Source: Streptomyces toyocaensis
GTDB taxonomy: Bacteria; Actinomycetota; Actinomycetes; Streptomycetales; Streptomycetaceae
Direction of reading: 5' to 3'
Assembly: GCF_000725125.1 (NCBI RefSeq)
Contig: NZ_JFCB01000025.1
Coordinates: 1-64,000 of the forward strand
Length of the DNA: 64,000 nt
Shown piece by piece: positions 18,633 to 27,074 of this stretch. The notes below the pieces were generated by a model that worked only from the letters and a program-made list of their open reading frames with translations, was not told where the DNA came from and made no database searches. Each line of letters begins with the position of its first letter. Position 1 is the first letter of the stretch. A program made the translations under genes and the position numbers.

Positions 18633-18662
18633 ACAACTCCAGTTGTAGTACTCCAATCGTAG
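18633..18662 (-). promoter_or_regulatory. tandem repeat/palindrome ahead of the DHFR-like gene
   Basis: ACAACT-CC-AGTTGT (18633-18646) is a perfect 6-bp inverted repeat. A 14-bp unit is tandemly duplicated (18635-18648 and 18649-18662, 11 of 14 identical). It is centred about 50 bases upstream of the TTG start and looks like a regulator-binding site. No regulator gene is adjacent. Confidence 0.5.
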
Positions 18663-18737
18663 TGGTCGCAAGCGGTTATCGGGATCGGGGCCGAAGTGGG
18701 GAACGAGGTTCCGTATGCCGCCGACGCGGGCCGGCCG

Positions 18738-19178
18738 CTATCCCGCCGGCAGCCCGCGGCCGGCGAGAGTGAGGACCAGGACCGCCACCATGACGGGGAC
18801 GACGGCCGCGGTGACCGCCACTCCATGAGGGCGCCGGGCACCGGCGGGCAGGGGTGCGTGCGGCAACTGCGCCCACTGCCGGGCCGCCTCCCGCTGCTCA
18901 CCGGCGCGCCGCACGGCGGCCCGGATCCGCAGGACGGCGGCGGCCGTGCCGCCCACGGCCGCCACGGCGCCCGGCATCCACCACGCCGTGGCCACCGTCA
19001 GTACCACGGCGACCGCACCGAGCGTGGCCCAGCCGGTGAGACAGGCGAGCGCCGCGGCACGGCGGGACAGTGGCCGGTCGGCCGCTCCGGCCCGCAGATC
19101 GGCGAGGGCCGGCAGGTACCAGACACAGCCGGCGCCGGTCACCGCCGCGCACCCCAGGGCGAGAACGGGCTGCGGCAC
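18738..19178 (-). CDS. small integral membrane protein downstream of ctaD
   Basis: A 146-residue protein with about four hydrophobic helices (VLALGCAAVTGAGCVWYL; AACLTGW region; AVAVVLTVATAWWM; AAVVPVMVAVLVLTLAG) separated by Arg-rich loops. The GTG at 19178 lies 3 bases after the ctaD stop, indicating co-transcription. It could be an accessory or assembly membrane protein of the alternative oxidase subunit, but no motif shows this. Confidence 0.7.
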   Translation of the reverse strand: MPQPVLALGCAAVTGAGCVWYLPALADLRAGAADRPLSRRAAALACLTGWATLGAVAVVLTVATAWWMPGAVAAVGGTAAAVLRIRAAVRRAGEQREAARQWAQLPHAPLPAGARRPHGVAVTAAVVPVMVAVLVLTLAGRGLPAG

Positions 19179-19181
19179 GGC

Positions 19182-20900
19182 TCACCTCTCCGTCTCGAGC
19201 GCCGCGATCTCCGGGTGGTGGAGGTCGAACGCCGGGGACTCGCTGCGGATCTTCGGCAGGGTGAGGAAGTTGTGCCGCGGGGGCGGGCAGGAGGTCGCCC
19301 ACTCCAGGGAGCGGCCGTCGCCCCACGGGTCGTCGACGCCGACGGGCTTGCCGTACTTGGCCGTCTTCCAGATGTTGTAGAAGAACGGCAGGAGCGACAG
19401 GCCGAGCAGGAACGACCCGATGGAGGACAGGGTGTTGAGGGCGGTGAAGCCGTCCGCCGCGAGGTAGTCGGCGTACCGGCGCGGCATGCCCTCGACCCCC
19501 AGCCAGTGCTGGACCAGGAAGGTCAGGTGGAAACCGACCGTCAGGGTCCAGAAGGTGATCTTGCCGAGCCGCTCGTCGAGCATCTTGCCGGTGAACTTCG
19601 GCCACCAGAAGTGGAAGCCGGCGAACATCGCGTACACCACCGTGCCGAACACGGTGTAGTGGAAGTGCGCGACGACGAAGTACGTGTCGGAGACGTGGAA
19701 GTCCAGCGGGGGCGAGGCCAGGATGACGCCGGTCAGGCCACCGAAGAGGAAGGTGGTGAGGAAGCCCAGCGTCCACAGCATCGGCGTCTCGAAACTCAGC
19801 GAGCCCTTCCACATGGTGCCGATCCAGTTGAAGAACTTCACGCCCGTCGGCACCGCGATCAGCATCGTCATGAAGGCGAAGAACGGCAGCAGCACACCGC
19901 CCGTGACGTACATGTGGTGGGCCCATACGGTCACCGAGAGGCCGGCGATCGCGATGGTCGCGCCGATCAGGCCCATGTAACCGAACATCGGCTTGCGGGA
20001 GAAGACCGGGATCACCTCGGAGACGATGCCGAAGAACGGCAGCGCCAGGATGTACACCTCGGGATGGCCGAAGAACCAGAACAGGTGCTGCCACAGCAGC
20101 GCCCCGCCGTGGGCCGAGTCGAAGATGTGACTGCCGAACTTGCGGTCGCACTCCAGCGCGAACAGCGCCGCCGCCAGCACCGGGAACACGATCAGCACCA
20201 GCAGCGCCGTGAGCAGCACGTTCCAGGTGAAGATCGGCATGCGGAACATCGTCATACCGGGTGCCCGCATGCAGATGATCGTGGTGATGAAGTTGACCGC
20301 GCCCAGGATCGACCCGAAGCCGGACAGCGCCACGCCCATGATCCACAGGTCGGCGCCGATGCCCGGCGAGTAGACCTCGTTCGACAGCGGCGCGTACAGG
20401 AACCAGCCGAAGTCGGCGGCGCCGCCCGGGGTGAGGAAGCCGGCGGCCGCGATCGAGGAGCCGAACAGGAACAGCCAGAAGGCCAGCATGTTCAGCCGCG
20501 GGAACGCCACGTCGGGGGCGCCGATCTGCAGCGGCATGATCCAGTTCGCGAAGCCGGTGAACAGCGGCATCGCGAACATCAGCAGCATGATCGAGCCGTG
20601 CATCGTGAACGCCTGGTTGAACTGCTCGTTCGACATGATCTGCAGACCGGGCCGGGCCAGCTCCGCGCGCATCATCAGCGCCATGACCCCGCCGACGACG
20701 AAGAACACGAACGCGCTGACCAGGTACAGCGTGCCGATCTTCTTGTGGTCGGTGGTCGTCAGCCAGTCCACCCACGCGGCCCGGCGCACCGCCGGCGCCT
20801 GCGCGACGGATCCCTCGCGAGCCGTGACCGCCGCGTGCGGCACCGGATCCGTCCGGTCGTCCGCCGCGGTTCTCACGTGCTCCATGCGTATCTCATCCAC
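19182..20900 (-). CDS. ctaD: cytochrome c oxidase subunit I (heme-copper oxidase), stand-alone copy
   Basis: A 572-residue protein with 12 transmembrane helices. Heme a and heme-copper ligands are visible: FTMHGSIML (low-spin heme His), [11 protein letters not shown] (CuB His with the Tyr cross-link motif), VWAHHMYV (two CuB His) and VVAHFHYTV (two heme His). The GTG at 20900 is preferred because GGGAGGA sits 9 bases upstream; an internal ATG at 20885 is the alternative. No ctaC, ctaE or qcr genes are nearby, so this is an additional subunit I gene. It follows a SLOG-like gene across a G/C palindrome cluster. Confidence 0.93.
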   Translation of the reverse strand: MDEIRMEHVRTAADDRTDPVPHAAVTAREGSVAQAPAVRRAAWVDWLTTTDHKKIGTLYLVSAFVFFVVGGVMALMMRAELARPGLQIMSNEQFNQAFTMHGSIMLLMFAMPLFTGFANWIMPLQIGAPDVAFPRLNMLAFWLFLFGSSIAAAGFLTPGGAADFGWFLYAPLSNEVYSPGIGADLWIMGVALSGFGSILGAVNFITTIICMRAPGMTMFRMPIFTWNVLLTALLVLIVFPVLAAALFALECDRKFGSHIFDSAHGGALLWQHLFWFFGHPEVYILALPFFGIVSEVIPVFSRKPMFGYMGLIGATIAIAGLSVTVWAHHMYVTGGVLLPFFAFMTMLIAVPTGVKFFNWIGTMWKGSLSFETPMLWTLGFLTTFLFGGLTGVILASPPLDFHVSDTYFVVAHFHYTVFGTVVYAMFAGFHFWWPKFTGKMLDERLGKITFWTLTVGFHLTFLVQHWLGVEGMPRRYADYLAADGFTALNTLSSIGSFLLGLSLLPFFYNIWKTAKYGKPVGVDDPWGDGRSLEWATSCPPPRHNFLTLPKIRSESPAFDLHHPEIAALETER

Positions 20901-20973
20901 CGGATGTCGTCCTCCCAGCTGTTTCGCGCGCCCCATGATCGGCGGCGGGGAGAGAGGTCCGCATGGGTCGAAG

Positions 20974-21012
20974 GGTCCCTGCGAGGGGCCCCGGGCAGGG
21001 ACCAATGGTCCC
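20974..21012 (-). promoter_or_regulatory. overlapping palindromes upstream of ctaD, DosR/DevR-box-like
   Basis: GGGACCA-A-TGGTCCC (20998-21012) is a perfect 15-bp palindrome. It overlaps a second inverted repeat, GGTCCCTGC (20974-20982) with GCAGGGACC (20995-21003), whose loop contains GGGGCCCC. The GGGAC...GTCCC symmetry resembles actinobacterial DosR/DevR sites (family knowledge). Being just after a stop codon it could alternatively be a terminator. Confidence 0.5.
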
Positions 21013-21017
21013 GGCGT

Positions 21018-21554
21018 TCAGCCCTTGGCGCCGATGGCCGTGACCGCTTCCCGGGCGGCGCCCGCGGGCCACAGGACCTCCACGGGGACGCCTCGCGCGC
21101 GGGCGTAGGTGACCAGGTGGGCGGTGGCGTCGCGGCCGTTGGAGGGCGAGCCGTCCCAGACGGCCAGCAGGAGACCGCTGGAGGCGACGAGGCGCTCGTC
21201 GGCGCCGATGCAGGAGTCGCGCGAGGCGGGGTCGTACGTCAGCAGGCGCACCTGGTCGGCGAGGGTCAGCAGTTCGCCGGTCGCCATCCGGTCCCGCGGG
21301 GGCGGCATGGCCGGCATCCCGGCGCGGGTGGGGATCACCACGGTCAGCGGGCATCCCGAGGCCCGTGCGGCCCGGCCGGAGGCCAGGGGCGTTCCCGCCC
21401 CGGTGCGCACCAGGGCCGTGGCCCGGACGGGACGGCGCGCCAGGCGGGCCCGCAGCGTCGACTCCACCAGCAGCAGTGTGTCCGGGCTCAGGTCGGCGTG
21501 CCCCACCACCGCGATGTCCCCGCCCGCCCCGCCGTCGTCGCCCGTCGCACTCAT
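21018..21554 (-). CDS. SLOG-like Rossmann protein (possible nucleotide sensor)
   Basis: A 178-residue alpha/beta protein: IAVVGHADLSPDTLLLVEST at residues ~14-33, SGCPLTVVIPTR in the middle, and LLLAVWDGSPSNGRDATAHLV followed by ARARGVPVEVLWPAG. This pattern is characteristic of the SLOG (YspA/DprA-like) fold, which binds nucleotide-derived ligands. The ATG at 21554 starts MSATGDDG. It precedes ctaD on the same strand. The ligand is unknown, and SLOG membership is assigned by eye. Confidence 0.75.
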   Translation of the reverse strand: MSATGDDGGAGGDIAVVGHADLSPDTLLLVESTLRARLARRPVRATALVRTGAGTPLASGRAARASGCPLTVVIPTRAGMPAMPPPRDRMATGELLTLADQVRLLTYDPASRDSCIGADERLVASSGLLLAVWDGSPSNGRDATAHLVTYARARGVPVEVLWPAGAAREAVTAIGAKG

Positions 21555-21657
21555 CGCGCTCCCGTCGCCTCGCCGTCCGGCGCCCGCCGGATCCCCCTCG
21601 AGACGGCCGGCGGGCGCCACCCGCGAGCCAGTGAAGTCCGCACGGGCGGCGGCGGCC

Positions 21658-21673
21658 AGGGCCGAACGTCCCT
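21658..21673 (-). promoter_or_regulatory. degenerate G/C inverted repeat upstream of the SLOG-like gene
   Basis: On the minus strand AGGGAC-GTTC-GGCCCT is an imperfect inverted repeat about 105 bases upstream of the 21554 start. It is similar in form to the perfect palindrome upstream of ctaD. A weak candidate for a shared regulator. Confidence 0.3.
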
Positions 21674-21696
21674 CGACGGGGGCGGCCGCCGGGACA

Positions 21697-22350
21697 TCAG
21701 ACCCGTGGGCCGGTCCACGAGGTGGCGGGCGTGGTGCGGGGTTCGCGCCACATGGGCCACATGTGCGGCCCCTCCGGGAGGGCCAGGGGATCACCGGCCG
21801 CCTCGAAGCCGAGGCGTTCGTACAGCAGGCGGCTGCGCTCGCTGCTCGCCTCCAGGTAGGCCGCCCGCCCCTGCCGGTCGCAGCGGTCGAGGACGGAACC
21901 GATCAGCGCGGTGCCGAGGCCCTCGCCCTGGCGGCCGGGGACGACACCGATCATCCACAGGTACTCGTGGGCGCGCCCCGAGGGGTGGATGCCGGCCGTG
22001 AGCCGGCCGATCAGCTCCACGCGCTCGTTGTCCGGATCGACGGCCCGGCGCATCCGCGCGAAGTCGTCGTCGTCCGTCCGCTCGCCGGCGGGCCGGTCGC
22101 CGTGGCCGGGGTCGTCCGCCGGCACGGACATCCACAGCGCGCAGGCCGAGCCGTCCTCGGTGAGGTCGACACGCCCCTCGGCGAGGACGATGTCGGTGAA
22201 GGCCGCCATGAGCCTGTGGTGGGTCGCACGGCGGTACTCCTCACCGGGGAAGACCCAGCCACTGACCGGGTCGTCCTGGAACGCCCGGTCCAGGAGCCGG
22301 ACGATCACCTCCCGGTCGTCGTCCCCAGCCGTCCGGATCGCCACGCCCAT
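21697..22350 (-). CDS. GNAT family N-acetyltransferase
   Basis: A 217-residue GNAT protein. The acetyl-CoA-binding motif is in IGVVPGRQGEGLGTALIGSV (Q/R-x-x-G-x-G), followed by AAYLEASSERSRLLYERLGFE, the conserved C-terminal strand and helix. The start is ATG at 22350 with GAAGGGG at good spacing. The acceptor is unknown. Two hairpins separate it from the polyprenyl synthase upstream, so it is probably an independent transcript. Confidence 0.9.
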   Translation of the reverse strand: MGVAIRTAGDDDREVIVRLLDRAFQDDPVSGWVFPGEEYRRATHHRLMAAFTDIVLAEGRVDLTEDGSACALWMSVPADDPGHGDRPAGERTDDDDFARMRRAVDPDNERVELIGRLTAGIHPSGRAHEYLWMIGVVPGRQGEGLGTALIGSVLDRCDRQGRAAYLEASSERSRLLYERLGFEAAGDPLALPEGPHMWPMWREPRTTPATSWTGPRV

Positions 22351-22421
22351 GTCCGCCCCTTCGTCCCAACCGTCCTTGTCCGTACGGAGGTTGAGCCTAA
22401 CGGGAGGACGGCCGGGGAGAG

Positions 22422-22507
22422 GGCGGGCCCCGCACACCGTGGGGAAGTGCGGGACCCGCCGGACCGGAGCCACGGTGCCGTGCGGGGTCAGCAGCCGCAC
22501 GGCACCG
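22422..22507 (-). terminator. double hairpin terminator after the polyprenyl synthase
   Basis: The first hairpin is a perfect 13-bp repeat (22473-22485 with 22495-22507, 9-nt loop), 31 bases after the minus-strand stop. A second one pairs 22422-22434 with 22448-22460, with a single mismatch. Confidence 0.75.
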
Positions 22508-22538
22508 AGTGGGTCCGGGGTCATGGGACGGCGGGCCG

Positions 22539-23648
22539 TCAGGTGCTGCGCCGGGTCACGAACTCGGCCAGGGTCAGCAGCCCGCCCGCCGCCTCCGGGT
22601 CGGGCACCGCGCGGGCCACCTCCTGCATCGCACGGGCCATCCGGTCGGCGGCCTGGGCCTGCGCCCAGTCACGGCCCCCTGCCCGTTCCACGGTCCGGGC
22701 GATGTGTTCCAGGTCCTCCTTCCGGTGCGGGGCGGCGTACAGGGCGGCGAGTTCCGCGGCGGCCGGGGTGCCGGAGGTGAGTGCGGCGACCACGGGCAGT
22801 GACTTCTTCCGGGCGGCCAGGTCCGCGCCGGCGGGCTTGCCGGTGCGGAGCGGGTCGCCCCATATGCCGATCACGTCGTCGATCAGCTGGAACGCCAGCC
22901 CGGCCGCCCGGCCGAACGCGTCCATGGCCGCCACGTCCGCGTCGTCGGCGTCCGCGTACAGCGCCCCGATCGCGCAGGCGCAGCCGAGCAGCGCACCGGT
23001 CTTGGACTCGGCCATGGCGAGCGTCTCGGCGAGGGTGACGTCGCCGGGGGAGCATCGCTCCATGGCCGTGTCCGCGTGCTGCCCGGCGCACAGTTCGACC
23101 ACGCAGTCCGCGAGCCGGGCCGCCGCCGCCCGGCCCGCCGGGTGGGGGTCCTCGGCGAGCAGCCGCAGGGCGAGTGCCTGGAGAGCGTCCCCCGCGAGGA
23201 TCGCGTCGGTGTCCCCGAACACCGTCCACACCGTGGGACGGTGCCGGCGGGTGGGGTCCCGGTCCATCACGTCGTCGTGCAACAGCGTGAAGTTGTGGAC
23301 CAGTTCCACGGCCGCCGCGGCCCGCACGGCCGCCGCCCTGGCCGCGGGACCGCCCGTGGCCGAGGCAGCGGCGAGCACCAGCGCGGGGCGGATCGCCTTG
23401 CCCGTGCCTCCTCCGGCCGGGCTGCCGTCCGCGTGTTCCCAGCCGAAGTGGTAGAGGGCGATCCGGCGCAGCGGGGCGGGCAGGGAGCCGAGGGCCGCCC
23501 GCAGCACCGGGTCGACCGCGGCCCGCGCCCGCTCCAGCAGCATCGCCGCCTCGTGCCCGTCACCGTGGCGCGGTTCCGGTACCGCGGGGGTCCCGGTCGC
23601 GTGCTCCGTCGTGGGCCCCGTCTGCGGTGCCGTGATGGACTCCGTCAT
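22539..23648 (-). CDS. polyprenyl diphosphate synthase, probable encapsulin cargo
   Basis: A trans-isoprenyl diphosphate synthase of 369 residues. The first Asp-rich motif is LLHDDVMDRD and the second QLIDDVIGIWGD; the basic RRHRPT follows the first. Phe sits five residues before the first motif and there is no two-residue insertion, which fits a C20 (GGPP-type) product better than C15; this is inference. The first ~35 residues are a Thr/Pro/Gly-rich disordered extension absent from ordinary synthases, like cargo-loading regions of family 2 encapsulin cargos. It lies 133 bases downstream of the EshA gene on the same strand. Confidence 0.9.
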   Translation of the reverse strand: MTESITAPQTGPTTEHATGTPAVPEPRHGDGHEAAMLLERARAAVDPVLRAALGSLPAPLRRIALYHFGWEHADGSPAGGGTGKAIRPALVLAAASATGGPAARAAAVRAAAAVELVHNFTLLHDDVMDRDPTRRHRPTVWTVFGDTDAILAGDALQALALRLLAEDPHPAGRAAAARLADCVVELCAGQHADTAMERCSPGDVTLAETLAMAESKTGALLGCACAIGALYADADDADVAAMDAFGRAAGLAFQLIDDVIGIWGDPLRTGKPAGADLAARKKSLPVVAALTSGTPAAAELAALYAAPHRKEDLEHIARTVERAGGRDWAQAQAADRMARAMQEVARAVPDPEAAGGLLTLAEFVTRRST

Positions 23649-23781
23649 CAGCTTCCCCCTGGGTCCGACTCGGTGGAGGAACGGAGGAAGGGCGCTCGCG
23701 CACCCGTCGGGCACGTACCTCCGAGGTGTACCCGCCCGGAGGGGCGGGGACACGGCAAGCGGTGCAAAAGCCGGCGGACCG

Positions 23782-25188
23782 TCATCGCCAGCGGCCGATC
23801 TCGACGTTCTCCAGGACGCCGAGCGCGTCCGGTACCAGGACGGCGGCCGAGTAGTAGGCGGTGACCAGGTACTTGATGACGGCCTGTTCGTTGATGCCCA
23901 TGAACCGCACGGACAGACTCGGCTCGATCTCGTCGGGGATGCCGCCTGCCCGCAGACCGATGACGCCCTGCTCCTCCTCCCCGGTGCGCAGGGCGATGAC
24001 GGACGTCGTACGGGCCTCGGTCACCGGGATCTTGTTGCACGGGTAGATGGGCACCCCCCGCCAGGTGGGAATGCGGTTGCCGCCCACGTCGATGGTCTCC
24101 GGGACGAGTCCCCGCTTGTTGAGCTCGCGGCCGAACGCGGCGATCGCGCGGGGATGGGCGAGCAGCAGGCGGGTCCCGCGCCGCCTGCTGAGCAGTTCGT
24201 CCATGTCGTCGGGGCCCGGTACGCCGTCGTGCGGCTGGATCCGCTGGTCGTACTCGCAGTTGTGCAGCAGACCGAAGTCACGGTTGTTGACCAGTTCGTG
24301 CTCCTGGCGCTCCTTCAACGCCTCGACGGTCAGCCGGATCTGCTGTTCCGTCTGGTTCATGGGCTGGTTGTAGAGGTCGGCCACCCGGGTGTGGATGCGC
24401 AGCACGGTCTGGGCGACGCTGAGCTCGTACTCGCGCGGCCTGGCCTCGTAGTCGACGAAGGTGTGGGGGATGTCCGGCTCACCGCTGTGCCCGGCCGCGA
24501 GGTCGATCTCCTTCTCGCCGTACCTGTTGGTGCGCTGCCCGGGGACGGAGAGCCTCCGGCGGAGGTGCTCGCGCAGGGTGTCCGACCGCTCGGCGACCTG
24601 CTCGACGGCCTCGCGGGGCAGCACCAGCACGGTGCAGGCGGTGAGGGTGCGGGCCGTGTACTCCCAGATGGCGTCCTCGCCCAGCAGGGCCTGCTCGCCG
24701 AAGTAGGCACCGTCGGCGAGGACTCCGAGGGACTCGTCCTCGCCGTAGGGGCCGGTGCCGACCCGCTCCACCCTGCCGTGTGCCAGCAGGTACACCTCCT
24801 CGGCCGGGCTGCCGAAGGAGGCGATCACCTGGCCGGCCCCGATCTCCCGCTGCCGGCAGCGGGAGGCGAGCTCGGCCAGCACCTCCTCGTCCTCGTACGA
24901 CCTGAGCACCGGCAGCTCGCCGAGCTCGGCCGGGATGATCTCGACGCGGTCGCCGGTCTTCACGAACGTCATCCGGCCATCACCCACGGCGTAGGTCAGC
25001 CGCCGGTTGACCCGGTACGTACCGCCCTGCACATCGACCCAGGGCAGCATGCGCAGCAGCCAGCGTGAACTGATCTCCTGCATCTGCGGCACGGACTTGG
25101 TCGTGGTGGCCAGGTTCCGCGCGGCGGCCGTGCCGAGGCTCTGCTGCTGCCTGGCCTGCTCCGTGCGGACCTCTTCGCCTACCGACAT
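23782..25188 (-). CDS. eshA: EshA-type family 2B encapsulin shell protein with cyclic-nucleotide-binding-like domain
   Basis: A 468-residue protein. Residues ~1-85 and ~216-468 form the HK97-like encapsulin shell (for example [20 protein letters not shown], and [16 protein letters not shown] near the end). Residues ~90-215 are an inserted Crp-type beta-barrel ([20 protein letters not shown], then [10 protein letters not shown]). Where CAP has the phosphate-binding Arg-Ser, this protein has Trp176-Glu177, so classical cAMP binding is doubtful. Family 2B shells package terpenoid enzymes (known), and the next gene is a polyprenyl synthase. The ATG at 25188 follows GGGGAGGG. Confidence 0.92.
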   Translation of the reverse strand: MSVGEEVRTEQARQQQSLGTAAARNLATTTKSVPQMQEISSRWLLRMLPWVDVQGGTYRVNRRLTYAVGDGRMTFVKTGDRVEIIPAELGELPVLRSYEDEEVLAELASRCRQREIGAGQVIASFGSPAEEVYLLAHGRVERVGTGPYGEDESLGVLADGAYFGEQALLGEDAIWEYTARTLTACTVLVLPREAVEQVAERSDTLREHLRRRLSVPGQRTNRYGEKEIDLAAGHSGEPDIPHTFVDYEARPREYELSVAQTVLRIHTRVADLYNQPMNQTEQQIRLTVEALKERQEHELVNNRDFGLLHNCEYDQRIQPHDGVPGPDDMDELLSRRRGTRLLLAHPRAIAAFGRELNKRGLVPETIDVGGNRIPTWRGVPIYPCNKIPVTEARTTSVIALRTGEEEQGVIGLRAGGIPDEIEPSLSVRFMGINEQAVIKYLVTAYYSAAVLVPDALGVLENVEIGRWR

Positions 25189-25398
25189 AGAGAATTGCCC
25201 TCCCCAATGGTGATCCACGCCCGGCCTCGCCGGGCATCGCCCTGCACGATCAAGCGTTCCTCACGCAACGTGTCCGCGCCATTACCCGATCGAGCGGGGT
25301 TGGATCTTGAGAGGGCTGGGCACACATGGGGCTCCGCTCGACGGACGCGCACCGGAGGGAAGTTGTCCGGATCGGCTCGCTCAGGGCCCGAACGAGTA

Positions 25399-25422
25399 GT
25401 TGAACTCGCTCCTTTTCGGTAT
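25399..25422 (+). promoter_or_regulatory. possible SigB/SigH-type promoter of the amidase gene
   Basis: GTTG (25399-25402) and CGGTAT (25417-25422) are 14 bases apart, close to the GTTT-N14-16-GGGTAT pattern of stress sigma factors of the SigB/SigH group. It lies about 60 bases upstream of the ATG at 25482. Confidence 0.35.
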
Positions 25423-25481
25423 AGGCCCTGTACCAGGCGGCCGCGAACGGCGACCGTCGTCCGGCACGAAGGAGGGCGGCC

Positions 25482-26072
25482 ATGGCCCCACCCATGTCCG
25501 CAAGCGCGTTCCTGCGCGCTCTCAAGGCGGAGGGTCTCAAGGTCGTCGAGGTCGGCGACTGGCGCGACCACAACCGGAACCACAAGGGCCCCTGGGGCCC
25601 GGTGCACGGCGTGATGATCCATCACACGGTGACCAAGGGCAGTGCCAGAACGGTGGAGCTCTGCCGCAAGGGTTACGCGGATCTGCCGGGTCCGCTGTGC
25701 CACGGGGTGATCACCAAGGACGGCCGGGTCCATCTCGTCGGCTACGGCCGGGCCAACCACGCGGGGCTCGGCGACGACGACGTGCTGCGCGCCGTGATCG
25801 CCGAGAAGCGGCTGCCGGCGGACAACGAGGCGAACACGGACGGCAACCGCCACTTCTACGGCTTCGAGTGCGAGAACCTGGGCGACGGCGAGGACCCCTG
25901 GCCGTCGGCGCAGCTCGAGGCGATCGAGCGGGCCGCCGCCGCGGTGTGCCGGCACCACGGCTGGAACGAGCGGTCGGTCATCGGGCACCGCGAGTGGCAG
26001 CCGGGGAAGGTGGATCCGCGCGGATTCTCGATGACCTCGATGAGGAAGCGGATCGGCGACCGGCTGAAGTAG
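25482..26072 (+). CDS. N-acetylmuramoyl-L-alanine amidase domain protein (PGRP/amidase_2)
   Basis: A 196-residue amidase_2 fold. Zinc-ligand candidates are His47/His48 in GVMIHHTVTKG, His169 in VIGHREWQ, and Asp178 in PGKVDPRG with catalytic Lys176. These cleave the amide between MurNAc and the stem peptide (family knowledge). No signal peptide or cell-wall-binding domain is visible, which is unusual for a wall hydrolase; it may leave by another route, act in the cytosol or resemble phage-type enzymes. The GAAGGAGGG SD lies just before the ATG at 25482. Confidence 0.9.
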   Translation: MAPPMSASAFLRALKAEGLKVVEVGDWRDHNRNHKGPWGPVHGVMIHHTVTKGSARTVELCRKGYADLPGPLCHGVITKDGRVHLVGYGRANHAGLGDDDVLRAVIAEKRLPADNEANTDGNRHFYGFECENLGDGEDPWPSAQLEAIERAAAAVCRHHGWNERSVIGHREWQPGKVDPRGFSMTSMRKRIGDRLK

Positions 26073-26143
26073 GGCCGTCCCGGTGGCGCCGGGCGCCGTG
26101 ACGGCAGGTGCGGGCGTGCGGGAGACCGGGCGACAATGGCCCC

Positions 26144-27064
26144 GTGACCAGCTCCTACGATCCCGGCTCCGGCGCCCTGGCGGGTCTGCGTCCCCGGCTG
26201 CCGTCGCCGCTGCGGGAGGTCGTGGACGAGCGGTTCGAGCGCCGCGGGGTACGCCTCCTGCTGAAGCGGGACGATCTGATCCACCCGGAGCTGATCGGCA
26301 ACAAGTGGCGCAAGCTCGCTCCCAACCTGGCCCTGGCGGCCGGGCGGACCGTGCTCACCTTCGGCGGCGCGTACTCCAATCACCTGCGGGCCACGGCCGC
26401 CGCCGGCCGGCTGCTCGGCCTGCCCACGGTCGGCGTGGTGCGCGGCCAGGAGCTGGCCGCCCGCCCGCTCAATCCCTCCCTCGCCCGGTGCGCGGCCGAC
26501 GGGATGCGGCTGCACTTCGTCGACCGGTCGGTGTACCGCCGCAAGACCGAGCCGGAGACCCTGGCGGCCCTCCTGCGCGCGGCGGACGCCGAGGACGCGT
26601 ACGTCGTGCCCGAGGGCGGCAGCAACTCCGCCGCCGTGCGCGGCTGCCGGGCTCTGGGGGAGGAGCTGACCGGCCACGCGGACGTGGTCGCGGTGGCCTG
26701 CGGCACCGGCGGCACCCTCGCGGGACTGGCCGCCGGAGCCGGCGGCGGCGTGCGCGCGCTGGGCGTACCCGTGCTCAGGGGCGGCTTCCTGACCGAGGAG
26801 ACGAGGGCCCTGCAGACCGCGGCGTTCGGCGGTCCGCGCGGCGACTGGAGCCTCGACGACCGTTTCCACTTCGGCGGCTACGCGCGCACCACACCGGAAC
26901 TCGACGCGTTCTCCCAGGACTTCGAAAGGCGTCACGGCGTCCCTGTGGAACGCGTCTATGTCGCCAAATTGCTCTATGCCCTTGTCGCCCTGGCGGAGGG
27001 GGGCGCGTTCCCCCGCGGGAGCGCGGTCGCCGCGGTGATCACGGGACGTCCCTTCCCCGCGTGA
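26144..27064 (+). CDS. PLP-dependent ACC deaminase / D-cysteine desulfhydrase family enzyme
   Basis: A 306-residue fold-type II PLP enzyme. The Schiff-base Lys is in LIGNKWRKLAPN, followed by LTFGGAYSNHLRATAAAG; the phosphate loop is GTGGTLAG near residue 195. This matches the DcyD/ACC deaminase family, which degrades D-cysteine or aminocyclopropane carboxylate; the substrate cannot be fixed from sequence. The start is GTG at 26144; an earlier in-frame GTG at 26108 is possible. It converges with the antiporter gene 10 bases downstream. Confidence 0.85.
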   Translation: MTSSYDPGSGALAGLRPRLPSPLREVVDERFERRGVRLLLKRDDLIHPELIGNKWRKLAPNLALAAGRTVLTFGGAYSNHLRATAAAGRLLGLPTVGVVRGQELAARPLNPSLARCAADGMRLHFVDRSVYRRKTEPETLAALLRAADAEDAYVVPEGGSNSAAVRGCRALGEELTGHADVVAVACGTGGTLAGLAAGAGGGVRALGVPVLRGGFLTEETRALQTAAFGGPRGDWSLDDRFHFGGYARTTPELDAFSQDFERRHGVPVERVYVAKLLYALVALAEGGAFPRGSAVAAVITGRPFPA

Positions 27065-27074
27065 CGGGCTCCGG

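Noticed and set aside
18696-22001. 1101-codon plus-strand frame antisense to ctaD and the SLOG-like gene
   Set aside because: Shadow of well-conserved minus-strand genes; GC-rich codons leave opposite frames open by chance.
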